Positions 1 to 5,077 of a DNA stretch of 8,797 bases are shown here, piece by piece. The position numbers and the translations under genes are program-made. Source of the stretch: Clostridium sp. (lineage in GTDB: Bacteria; Bacillota; Clostridia; Lachnospirales; Lachnospiraceae); NCBI GenBank assembly GCA_004554205.1, contig SFNH01000111.1, positions 1-8,797 of the forward strand. The letters run 5' to 3'. Position 1 is the stretch's first letter. The number at the start of each line of letters is the position of its first letter. The notes beneath the pieces were generated by a model. The model was given only the letters and a program-made list of their open reading frames with translations. It did no database searches and was not told where the DNA came from.

Positions 1-58
1 TCCGCCACGTTTTCTTACGGTCAGCGCAGTAAATGCGCAAGACCTACTGAGCAGTTAC
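1..58 (-). repeat. Hairpin-bearing intergenic repeat, copy A (partly outside a gene, 3' of the DUF4446 gene)
   Basis: Read on the minus strand, the copy starts with GTAACTGCTCAGTAGGTC, forms a stem (GGTC..GACC outside, GCGCA..TGCGC inside, loop TTTAC) and ends GTAAGAAAACGTG. It aligns with 2799-2850 read on the plus strand (TAACAGTTTAAAGTAGGAC, stem, GTAAGAACGTG). The stem is kept although its bases differ between copies, which is compensatory variation. The TAA inside the leading GTAAC is the stop codon of the DUF4446 gene. There is no T-run after the stem, so a simple terminator role is not supported. The next gene would lie left of position 1 and is not visible. Confidence 0.6.
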
Positions 59-552
59 GGCTTTTCTCTGTATCCGAGCGCCCGTTCTAACGCCTCTTTC
101 TCCTCACTGCCGAGAAGCACTTCCGTCTCGCCCCGATCCACTTCCTTCAAATACAGGTAGCATCCTTCTCTGCTGTGTACCGAATTCAGGACAAACCCGG
201 TATTAGTATAATCGAGCAGCGCAAGCGCAAAGCTCAAGTTTCCGCCCATTCCCTTAAATGCATTATACTTGACAACTCCCATCTTCTGGAATGAGCCACG
301 GCTGGTTTTATTCACAAGACGTATAGCATCTTTATTTGCCCGATCCTGAGATTTCAGCTCCGTAATCTCGGCTAACTGGTCGATGATCATATCCTCCAGG
401 GTCTCCGCGTCTTTTCCGCGCATGAAAATATCATAGCGCCGATAGAGCTTTTTCAACTGTATAATGCAAGCGATCACCGCAACCAACAAAATCAGCGTGA
501 TCACCGCCAACGCGATCACGATATAAATTGGGTCAAATCCAAGATTATCCAT
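55..552 (-). CDS. DUF4446 family membrane protein next to parB
   Basis: Small protein of unknown function with one N-terminal membrane segment (about residues 8-32 of the 165-aa form: IYIVIALAVITLILLVAVIACII). A short charged, probably coiled-coil stretch follows (about 50-80), then a conserved C-terminal domain. The domain carries the DUF4446 signature: QKMGVVKYNAFKGMGGNLSF, then ALLDYTNTGFVLNS, HSREGCYLYLKEV, and a final SEEKEALERA helix. The C-terminal domain is expected to be cytoplasmic (inference). It lies 24-39 bp after parB on the same strand and is probably cotranscribed with parAB; members of this family commonly sit beside parB in Firmicutes, but no function in segregation is shown. 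I prefer the ATG at 552, which follows a GGAAGG-type RBS and gives MDNLGFDPIYIV. An in-frame ATG at 567 adds five residues (MEGSV) and also has a weak RBS. Stop TAA at 55-57 falls inside repeat copy A. Confidence 0.88.
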   Translation of the reverse strand: MDNLGFDPIYIVIALAVITLILLVAVIACIIQLKKLYRRYDIFMRGKDAETLEDMIIDQLAEITELKSQDRANKDAIRLVNKTSRGSFQKMGVVKYNAFKGMGGNLSFALALLDYTNTGFVLNSVHSREGCYLYLKEVDRGETEVLLGSEEKEALERALGYREKP

Positions 553-591
553 GACACTTCCTTCCATCCCGCTCTCTCCCGTCTTTTTTCC

Positions 592-1518
592 CTAACCAAT
601 TGATTCGATCAACTGCACAATCCGCTCAAGCTCAGCTTCCGAATAATATTCAATCTCGATCTTACCCTTGCTCCTGTCCTTGCGATTGATATTGACCTTG
701 GTTCCCATAACGGATTTCATCCGTTCTTCGAGATCTTTAAACGCCAGTTCCAGCGCCTCGTCCTCCGCCGCCTTTTTCTTCTCCTTCTTCTCTCTCCCGA
801 GGAGCTTTACCGCCTTCTCCGTCTCACGGACGCTTAAGCGTTCCTGCTCGATTTTTCTCGCAAGCTCAAGCTGTGCCGCCGGATCCTCCACCGCGAGCAG
901 CGCCCTTGCGTGGCCGCTTGTGATCCGTCCATCCACCAACATCTGCTGCACCTCTTTAGTCAGGTTCAAAAGGCGCATACTGTTGGTGATCGTTGTGCGG
1001 TTTTTTGATACCCGCTCCGCAATTTCCTCCTGCTTTAGCTGAAACTCCTGCATCAGCTTCTGATATGCCAGCGCTTCCTCAATGGGGTTTAGATTCTCGC
1101 GCTGCACATTCTCAATCAGCGCAATCTCCATCGCCTGCTGCGGGCTGTACTCGCGGATCACAACCGGCACTTCCTTTAAGCCCGCCAACTTTGCGGCGCG
1201 CCAACGGCGCTCACCGGCAATGATCTCATAGATGTCCTTTTTCTTCTGCACAAGGAGCGGCTGCAGGACTCCAAACCTTTTGATGGAATCCGCCAGCTCG
1301 GCAAGCTGCTCTTCGTTAAAGGTCTTCCTCGGCTGTTCCCTGTTTGGCTCAATCTTGGAAAGCTTTACTGTGATCTCTTTCTGTGCTTCCGGTTCCGCGG
1401 AAGTGTCTCCCTTCTTTCCTGAGCTTCCCGTTTCTTTTTTTTCAACAACTTCTTCTACAATATCGTCCCCGAAAATAGCGCCCAGGCCCTTTCCCAATCC
1501 TCTTTTTTTCCCTGTCAT
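592..1518 (-). CDS. parB: Chromosome partitioning protein ParB (Spo0J)
   Basis: Centromere-binding clamp of the ParABS system; it loads at parS, uses CTP to slide along DNA, and helps recruit SMC in the family. Visible order in the 308-aa protein: the family start TGKKRGLGKGLGAIFG, which carries the basic ParA-stimulating peptide; an acidic linker (about 19-48); the N-terminal CTP-binding domain with LADSIKRFGVLQPLLV and the GERRWRAA motif (102-109); ENVQRENLNPIEEALAY (136-152); the parS-binding helix-turn-helix QLKQEEIAERVSKNRTTITN (160-179); a lysine-rich linker (about 243-250); and a C-terminal dimerisation domain ending IEYYSEAELERIVQLI. Length is normal for the family. The ATG at 1518 is preferred: AGAGGAG lies 8 nt upstream. 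An adjacent ATG at 1521 overlaps the parA stop as ATGA. Translational coupling with parA is likely. Its target palindromes occur at 2416 and 4245. Confidence 0.97.
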   Translation of the reverse strand: MTGKKRGLGKGLGAIFGDDIVEEVVEKKETGSSGKKGDTSAEPEAQKEITVKLSKIEPNREQPRKTFNEEQLAELADSIKRFGVLQPLLVQKKKDIYEIIAGERRWRAAKLAGLKEVPVVIREYSPQQAMEIALIENVQRENLNPIEEALAYQKLMQEFQLKQEEIAERVSKNRTTITNSMRLLNLTKEVQQMLVDGRITSGHARALLAVEDPAAQLELARKIEQERLSVRETEKAVKLLGREKKEKKKAAEDEALELAFKDLEERMKSVMGTKVNINRKDRSKGKIEIEYYSEAELERIVQLIESIG

Positions 1519-2285
1519 CATACTTCTCCTCTGCTTATCACTTCCGCCGCCAGCATACGGTAACTCTCCGCCCCGGTTGAGCGGGTGTCATAAATATTGA
1601 TCGGCATACCATGGCTTGGCGCCTCCGCCAGCCGGATATTCCTCGGAATAATGGTCTTATAGACATTTTTACCCAAATGCACCTTCACATTCTCCACCAC
1701 TTCCAGCGAAAGATTCGTTCTGGCATCATACATGGTAAATACTACCCCTTCCAACTCCAGCTTCGGATTCAGTTTTTTCTTCACCAGTTCAATGGTCTGT
1801 AAGATCTGCCCAAGCCCCTCCATCGCATAATATTCACACTGAATCGGCACCAACACGGTATCGGCGGCCGTCAGCGCGTTGACTGTCAACAGGTTCAAGG
1901 ACGGAGGGCAGTCAATAATAATAAAATCATAATCGTCCCCCACATTCTCCAATTCCTTTTTTAACAGTACTTCCTTCCCCGGCTCATCTAACAGCTCAAT
2001 CTCGGCTCCGGACAGATTTACATCTGACGGGAGTATATCGAGATTTTTCTGCACCTCTCGCAGAATACAATCCTCCATGCGGCACTCTTTCATCAGAAGC
2101 TCATAGACAGTTTTGTCCATGTATCCTTTTTCAAACCCGAGACCGCTCGTGGCATTCCCCTGTGGGTCGAAGTCCACTACTAACACCCTCTGTCCCGCCT
2201 CCGCAAGACACGAAGACAGATTGATTGCCGTGGTTGTCTTCCCCACTCCTCCCTTTTGATTTGCAATCGCTATTACTCTTCCCAT
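1518..2285 (-). CDS. parA: Chromosome partitioning ATPase ParA (Soj)
   Basis: Deviant-Walker ATPase that dimerises with ATP on DNA and is stimulated by the ParB N-terminus; in Firmicutes the orthologue Soj also influences DnaA activity. In the 255-aa form the deviant Walker A KGGVGKTT is at 11-18 (signature lysine K11, P-loop lysine K16). Walker A' VVDFDPQGN is at 36-44, Walker B FIIIDCPPS at 121-129, followed by NLLTVNALTAADTVLVPIQCEYYAMEGL. NIRLAEAPSHG, near 216-226, is typical of chromosomal Soj proteins. The ATG at 2285 is chosen because AAGGGA lies a few bases upstream, the protein then starts MGRVIAIANQKGG like its relatives, and the length matches. An in-frame ATG at 2330 would add 15 polar residues with no good RBS and lies very close to the predicted transcription start. 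It is the first gene of the parA-parB-DUF4446 run; its stop overlaps the upstream parB start codon. Confidence 0.97.
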   Translation of the reverse strand: MGRVIAIANQKGGVGKTTTAINLSSCLAEAGQRVLVVDFDPQGNATSGLGFEKGYMDKTVYELLMKECRMEDCILREVQKNLDILPSDVNLSGAEIELLDEPGKEVLLKKELENVGDDYDFIIIDCPPSLNLLTVNALTAADTVLVPIQCEYYAMEGLGQILQTIELVKKKLNPKLELEGVVFTMYDARTNLSLEVVENVKVHLGKNVYKTIIPRNIRLAEAPSHGMPINIYDTRSTGAESYRMLAAEVISRGEV

Positions 2286-2349
2286 ATTCTTCCCTTTTGT
2301 TGTATACTTTATCTCTGCGTCAGCAGACATACCTATTCTTTTACTAATC

Positions 2350-2358
2350 AGTATAGCA
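2350..2358 (-). promoter_or_regulatory. Probable extended -10 promoter of parAB
   Basis: On the minus strand the sequence reads TGCTATACT: a TGn extension followed by a -10 hexamer TATACT differing from TATAAT at one base. No good -35 hexamer is found 16-18 bp upstream, which is tolerable for extended -10 promoters. Transcription would begin near 2343, leaving about 58 nt of leader before the parA ATG at 2285. The parS at 2416 lies about 60 bp upstream of the -10, so ParB spreading could affect this promoter (inference). Confidence 0.5.
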
Positions 2359-2415
2359 TAAATCTTTTCATTTTCCTATGGAATTTAACAAAATAATTTT
2401 ATTGAATTTTTGTGA

Positions 2416-2431
2416 TGTTTCACGTGAAACA
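2416..2431. other. parS centromere site 1 (perfect palindrome)
   Basis: TGTTTCACGTGAAACA is a perfect 16-bp palindrome matching the Firmicutes parS consensus TGTTNCACGTGAAACA, the loading site for ParB. It lies 131 bp upstream of the parA ATG, in the same window as a bona fide parB gene. Confidence is high because of the exact match, full symmetry and location. Confidence 0.95.
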
Positions 2432-2499
2432 TTGTTACTTTTCACGGATAGCATATTGCCTGGATACTGTTAAATTCCCTTAGTTACACCAAATGTGTT

Positions 2500-2534
2500 C
2501 TCTTTTGTTCGGTCACCGAAGGTAATGCTTTTTT
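2500..2534. repeat. 35-bp direct repeat, copy 1
   Basis: It begins CTCTTTTGTTCGGTCACC and ends GGTAATGCTTTTTT. It matches 2647-2681 at 32 of 35 positions by eye, in the same orientation. It contains the reverse complement of the GACCGAACAAAA word that recurs across the gap. Copy D of the hairpin repeat starts just 3 bp further right. Confidence 0.8.
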
Positions 2535-2537
2535 AAA

Positions 2538-2581
2538 GTAACAGTTCAGCTACGCGGCGTTTCCGGCGGATTTTACGCCGC
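2538..2581 (+). repeat. Intergenic repeat, copy D, with 7-bp stem
   Basis: It opens with GTAACAGTTCAGCTACGCGG, nearly identical to the start of copy E at 4267 (GTAACAGTTCAGCCATGCGG). A stem of GCGGCGT (2554-2560) with ACGCCGC (2575-2581) follows, enclosing 14 nt. The shared part is the 5' end only; the hairpin sequence differs from copies A-C while a hairpin is kept. Confidence 0.65.
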
Positions 2582-2646
2582 CGCCCCGGCAAGACAGTCC
2601 CATGTGACACGCTGCGTTTCCTGCTCGGTCCGCGCGCTGGGGTATC

Positions 2647-2681
2647 CTCTTTTGTTCGGTCGCCGGATGTAATGCTTTTTT
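2647..2681. repeat. 35-bp direct repeat, copy 2
   Basis: Second copy of the unit at 2500-2534, 32 of 35 bases identical. The differences are at three central positions around the CCG that follows TTCGGTC. The copies start 147 bp apart, with repeat copy D lying between them. Confidence 0.8.
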
Positions 2682-2702
2682 TCACAAGTTCAAAAAAGCA
2701 TT

Positions 2703-2721
2703 CACCGGTCTCCCTCACGGT
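2703..2721 (-). repeat. 19-bp inverted repeat, left arm
   Basis: Read on the minus strand this is ACCGTGAGGGAGACCGGTG, an exact 19-bp match to 2980-2998 on the plus strand. Weaker similarity continues before it (GGGCG then about 16-17 variable bases in both arms). The arms are separated by 258 bp that include the copy B hairpin near the centre. Confidence 0.85.
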
Positions 2722-2798
2722 GAGTATATACTCCACGCCCGCGCGCCGATTAGTCGCCAGTCGCGCAAACTCGCTTCGCTCGGACAGCGCGCTTTGAT

Positions 2799-2855
2799 GA
2801 TAACAGTTTAAAGTAGGACTTTGCACTTGCTGCAAAGTCCGTAAGAACGTGTTAT
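2799..2855 (+). repeat. Hairpin-bearing intergenic repeat, copy B
   Basis: It begins ATAACAGTTTAAAGTA. A perfect 10-bp stem follows, GGACTTTGCA (2816-2825) with TGCAAAGTCC (2831-2840) around the loop CTTGC, and then GTAAGAACGTG. It is the clearest copy of the family and aligns over its full length with copy A and over its first 30 or so bases with copy C, which is inverted. No T-run follows the stem on either strand. Confidence 0.8.
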
Positions 2856-2979
2856 GGCAGAAAAGAATCCAGCCCTTCGCCGCAGGCGCTACGGAAGCCT
2901 CGCTATCGTCACCGGGTCTGTCTTCCCGGGCTTAAGCGGCTGGCACTGCCCAGCCGTGAGGGCGCGTTATGTAAACTTT

Positions 2980-2998
2980 ACCGTGAGGGAGACCGGTG
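2980..2998 (+). repeat. 19-bp inverted repeat, right arm
   Basis: ACCGTGAGGGAGACCGGTG on the plus strand, exact reverse complement of 2703-2721. Both arms translate as TVRETG in the strand direction of the repeat. Confidence 0.85.
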
Positions 2999-3066
2999 TA
3001 AACCCTGCTGCGAGGGAAGACGGTGAACACTTTTGCGAGGTGCCCGAGCAAAAGTTTTACATCCGT

Positions 3067-3138
3067 CGACCGAACCAAAGAGAAAACTGTGGCCGGCGAC
3101 CGAACAAAAGCGAAAACCTCGCCCGCGACCGAACAAAG
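3067..3138 (+). repeat. Three tandem units built on CGACCGAACAAA
   Basis: Units start at 3067, 3097 and 3126 (periods 30 and 29 bp). Each begins CGACCGAAC(A/C)AA(A)G, and the first two continue with a similar GMGAAAAC stretch. The same word occurs inverted at 2503-2515 and 2650-2662 and direct at 4304-4316, six copies in all, none of them inside a recognised gene. Confidence 0.8.
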
Positions 3139-3142
3139 GTGG

Positions 3143-3190
3143 TAACTTTGGCAGCAAGTGCAAAGTCCTACGCTGAACTATTGCGGCGTA
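3143..3190 (-). repeat. Hairpin-bearing intergenic repeat, copy C
   Basis: On the minus strand it reads GCAATAGTTCAGCGTAGGAC, then TTTGCACTTGCTGCCAAAGTT. It shares the block GCAGCAAGTGCAAAGTCCTA (plus strand 3151-3170) exactly with the reverse complement of copy B. The stem is slightly imperfect, with an extra base in one arm. Copies B and C form a long-range inverted pair across 2799-3190. Confidence 0.75.
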
Positions 3191-3208
3191 AGAACTATTA
3201 TCTTTTTA

Positions 3209-3237
3209 TTGTGCTGGAGGCAAACTTGTACTATACT
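3209..3237 (+). promoter_or_regulatory. Predicted sigma-A-type promoter of the hydrolase gene
   Basis: -35 TTGTGC (3209-3214), a 17-bp spacer and -10 TATACT (3232-3237); both hexamers are close to the TTGACA/TATAAT consensus and spacing is ideal. Transcription would begin near 3244, giving a leader of about 50 nt before the ATG at 3294. It sits immediately after repeat copy C. Confidence 0.65.
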
Positions 3238-3293
3238 ATAAATGTCCCGGAGCAATCAAATTCATTACCTTTACCGAATCAAAGGAGATATTT

Positions 3294-4244
3294 ATGAAGA
3301 CAAAAAACAAGCTTTTGACCCTGCTCATTTTAACTGCCGGCGCTGCAACTGCCACCGCTTCCATCAATCAGTTTATCAAAATAAAGGCAACTTCAAAGAA
3401 CCTGCCTTCAGATCAGGAAGGAATCTGTTACAAATGGCGCCTCGGCAATATTCATTATACGAAAACCGGATCAGGGAAACCTTTGCTTCTGATTCACGAT
3501 TTAAACGCCGCCTCCAGCGGGTATGAATGGAGTCGTATTATTCCTCTTTTAAAGGAGCAATATACTATCTACTCCATTGATCTTCTCGGCTGCGGGCGCT
3601 CGGAAAAAGCCAATATGACTTATACCAACTATCTCTATACGCAGTTGATTTCTGATTTTATCAAATCAGAAATCGGGCATCGCACCAGTGTGATAGCTTC
3701 CGGCGAAGCCGCTTCAATTCCTGTGATGGCGTGCTTGACCAACCCCGAATTGTTTGACCAGATCATGCTGATCAATCCCCTTAGCTTGCTGGATATCAGC
3801 CAGCTTCCCGGCAAAACAGCAAAAATGTATAAATTCATTGTAGAGTTTCCCATTGTCGGCACTCTGATCTACCATATTGCGAGCAGCCGCCAGGCGATCA
3901 CAGAATACCTGCTCCACAACGGATTTTATAATCCATATGCCGTCAGCTCAGGCTGCATCGACTCCTGCTATGAAGCCGCACACCTTGGTGGATCTCCAAA
4001 ATCCGTTTACGCAAGCGTGAAATGTAACTACACAAAATGCAACATCATAAATGCGCTAAGGAAAATCAACAATAGTATGTATCTGATTGGCGGAAGTGGA
4101 ATTGAGAATATACAGGAACGGCTCGAAGAATATAAAACATATAATCCCGCGATTGAGACTGCTTTAATCCCCAAGACAAAAGCGCTTCCGCAGTTAGAAT
4201 CGCCGAAAGCGCTGTGTGAATTGATAAAAACATATCTCGGATAA
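3294..4244 (+). CDS. Membrane-anchored alpha/beta-hydrolase-fold protein, catalytic residues apparently lost
   Basis: 316 aa. Residues about 7-24 are a hydrophobic N-terminal segment after three lysines, consistent with a signal anchor, so the body probably faces outside (inference). The alpha/beta-hydrolase layout is recognisable: GKPLLLIHDLNAASSGYEWSRIIP (61-84; oxyanion strand, HD instead of HG), TIYSIDLLGCGRSEK (91-105) and a nucleophile-elbow strand SVIASGEAAS (132-141). A lid region follows (about 165-235), then MYLIGGSGIENI (262-273) in the acid position and IPKTKALPQLESP (292-304) in the histidine position. The usual GxSxG serine is replaced (Gly137 or Ala139 depending on alignment). 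The histidine expected before LPxLExP is Ala297, and no Asp sits in the acid loop. It therefore may be a non-catalytic fold member. RBS AAAGGAG at 3281-3287, 6 nt from the ATG. It is the lone plus-strand gene, convergent with rsmG and enclosed by two parS sites. Confidence 0.85.
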   Translation: MKTKNKLLTLLILTAGAATATASINQFIKIKATSKNLPSDQEGICYKWRLGNIHYTKTGSGKPLLLIHDLNAASSGYEWSRIIPLLKEQYTIYSIDLLGCGRSEKANMTYTNYLYTQLISDFIKSEIGHRTSVIASGEAASIPVMACLTNPELFDQIMLINPLSLLDISQLPGKTAKMYKFIVEFPIVGTLIYHIASSRQAITEYLLHNGFYNPYAVSSGCIDSCYEAAHLGGSPKSVYASVKCNYTKCNIINALRKINNSMYLIGGSGIENIQERLEEYKTYNPAIETALIPKTKALPQLESPKALCELIKTYLG

Positions 4245-4260
4245 TGTTTCACGTGAAACC
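4245..4260. other. parS centromere site 2 (15/16)
   Basis: TGTTTCACGTGAAACC matches the palindromic parS of 2416-2431 at 15 of 16 positions; only the last base differs (C for A). It begins at the base right after the TAA stop of the hydrolase gene. Together with site 1 it encloses the hydrolase and most of the repeat-rich gap. The single change is at the outermost position, so ParB binding is expected to persist (inference). Confidence 0.88.
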
Positions 4261-4266
4261 TCAAGT

Positions 4267-4320
4267 GTAACAGTTCAGCCATGCGGACTTTTCGCCCTGG
4301 TCGCGACCGAACAAAAACAA
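4267..4320 (+). repeat. Intergenic repeat, copy E, in the convergent hydrolase-rsmG gap
   Basis: It opens GTAACAGTTCAGCCATGCGG as in copy D, and ends with the CGACCGAACAAAA word (4304-4316) seen in the parA-hydrolase gap. A perfect 10-bp palindrome GGTCGCGACC occupies 4299-4308. This copy joins the two repeat words in one short element. No T-run follows the palindrome in either direction, so the convergent genes lack an obvious intrinsic terminator here. Confidence 0.7.
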
Positions 4321-4325
4321 ACACT

Positions 4326-5057
4326 TCACCCGATCGGCTCCCTCGCTGGCACGCCCGCTTTTCTCGGGTATTTTTTTGCGGTCTTTACGATCTTTTCGAT
4401 CACCACCAGCGCACGCTCCGCCTCCGCCTGGGAAAGTTCAAATCTTGCCACATCCGAGACTCTCCCGCCAAGCGCTCCGATCGCTCTTTTCCCGCTCTCC
4501 AACTCCTCATCAATTTTGCCTGATTTATAGGAGACAAATCTTCCCCCCACCTTCACAAAAGGCAGACAGTATTCAGAAAGTGTCGCCACATTCGCCACCG
4601 CCCGGGACACACAGAAGTCAAAGCGCTCCCGGTACTCTGCGTCGCGTCCGAAATCCTCCGCGCGTCCGTGAATCGTCGTCACGCAGGAAAGCCCCAACTG
4701 AGCGATCACCTCATCCAAAAACTTGATCCGTTTATTCAGGGAATCAAGGAGCGTCACCCGCAGCCCCGGAAAGGCAATTTTAAGCGGAATTCCCGGAAAT
4801 CCGGCCCCCGTTCCGACATCAATCAGAGAAGCGTCTGAATTCGTTAAATTTTTAATAACGCGCGCCAGCGATAAGCTGTCAATAAAATGCTTGGAAATCA
4901 CATCGTTAAGCTCAGTGATCGCTGTCAGGTTCATCACAGAATTCCACTCGGTCAAAAGCTCATAATAGTGATAAAACTGCTCCATCTGCCGCTCTGACAA
5001 GGTTATCCCCAATTCCTCGCAGCCATTTTTCATTTTATCCACAAAAAACCGCTCCAT
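4326..5057 (-). CDS. rsmG: 16S rRNA (guanine-527-N7)-methyltransferase RsmG (GidB)
   Basis: Cytoplasmic SAM-dependent enzyme that makes m7G527 in the 530 loop of 16S rRNA; loss in other bacteria gives low-level streptomycin resistance. 243 aa, typical length. Visible motifs: N-terminal helices with YYELLTEWNSVMNLTAITE (31-49) and KHFIDSL (56-62); SAM-binding motif I LIDVGTGAGFPGIPLKI (78-94); LLDSLNKRIKFLDEV (103-117); GRAEDF (131-136); SRAVANV (151-157); and the C-terminal basic signature KKYPRKAGVPAREPIG (228-243). Start at 5057 has a strong RBS, AAGGAGG (5062-5068 on the minus strand), 4 nt from the ATG. It follows mnmG by 49 bp, a gap holding repeat copy F, and probably belongs to the same transcript. 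It faces the hydrolase gene tail to tail. Confidence 0.97.
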   Translation of the reverse strand: MERFFVDKMKNGCEELGITLSERQMEQFYHYYELLTEWNSVMNLTAITELNDVISKHFIDSLSLARVIKNLTNSDASLIDVGTGAGFPGIPLKIAFPGLRVTLLDSLNKRIKFLDEVIAQLGLSCVTTIHGRAEDFGRDAEYRERFDFCVSRAVANVATLSEYCLPFVKVGGRFVSYKSGKIDEELESGKRAIGALGGRVSDVARFELSQAEAERALVVIEKIVKTAKKYPRKAGVPAREPIG

Positions 5058-5077
5058 AAACCCTCCTTTGTGTATAA
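5003..5077. promoter_or_regulatory. Possible DnaA-box cluster around the rsmG start
   Basis: Three 9-mers resemble the DnaA box TTATNCACA. TTATCCACA (5035-5043, plus) is a perfect match, TTATACACA (5077-5069, minus) is a perfect match to the degenerate form, and TTATCCCCA (5003-5011, plus) has one mismatch. They start 32 and 34 bp apart, about three helical turns. Two lie inside rsmG codons, so they may be coincidental; the third lies just before the rsmG RBS. A binding role is inference only. Confidence 0.3.

Larger units (their letters stand above)
2331..3293. other. Long intergenic region: parS plus repeat mosaic, no credible gene
   Basis: The gap lies between the divergent parA and hydrolase genes. 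From left to right it holds the parA promoter, an AT-rich stretch, parS (2416), one copy of a 35-bp direct repeat (2500), repeat copy D (2538), the second direct repeat copy (2647), one arm of a 19-bp inverted repeat (2703), a perfect GAGTATATACTC palindrome (2722-2733), a GC-rich CTCGCTTCGCTCGG segment (about 2769-2783), repeat copy B with a 10-bp stem (2799-2855), the second inverted-repeat arm (2980), a three-unit tandem repeat (3067-3138), copy C (3143-3190) and the hydrolase promoter (3209). Two open frames, 2533-2835 minus and 2854-3297 plus, run through the repeats. They lack clear RBSs and recognisable domains and are composed of the repeat modules, so I do not call them as genes. Confidence 0.75.

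Noticed and set aside
19..44. Hairpin after the DUF4446 gene as an intrinsic terminator
   Set aside because: In the direction of transcription the stem is followed by GTAAGAAAACG, not a T-run.
2286..2330. Longer ParA start at 2330
   Set aside because: Adds 15 polar residues not typical of Soj, lacks a clear RBS and lies only about 13 nt after the predicted transcription start; the ATG at 2285 has an RBS and matches the family N-terminus.
2533..2835. Open frame on the minus strand, 100 codons
   Set aside because: It runs through repeat copy D, a 35-bp direct repeat, an inverted-repeat arm and copy B; no domain, no RBS, strongly basic low-complexity end (GRRRKIRRKRRVAELLL). Best explained as translation of repeats.
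3067..3138. CRISPR-like array
   Set aside because: Only three units with a short conserved part and similar, not unique, intervening bases; no cas genes. It is a short tandem repeat.
2331..3293. Insertion sequence or transposase remnant
   Set aside because: No frame resembles a transposase or other mobility protein, and no target-site duplication could be identified by eye; only non-coding repeats are supported.
2854..3297. Open frame on the plus strand, 147 codons
   Set aside because: Composed of repeat modules including the tandem trio, overlaps the predicted hydrolase promoter and the hydrolase RBS and start, and has no good RBS or known domain.
4299..4308. GGTCGCGACC palindrome as a bidirectional terminator between the hydrolase and rsmG genes
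   Set aside because: Short stem with no room for a loop and no T-run on either strand; counted only as part of repeat copy E.
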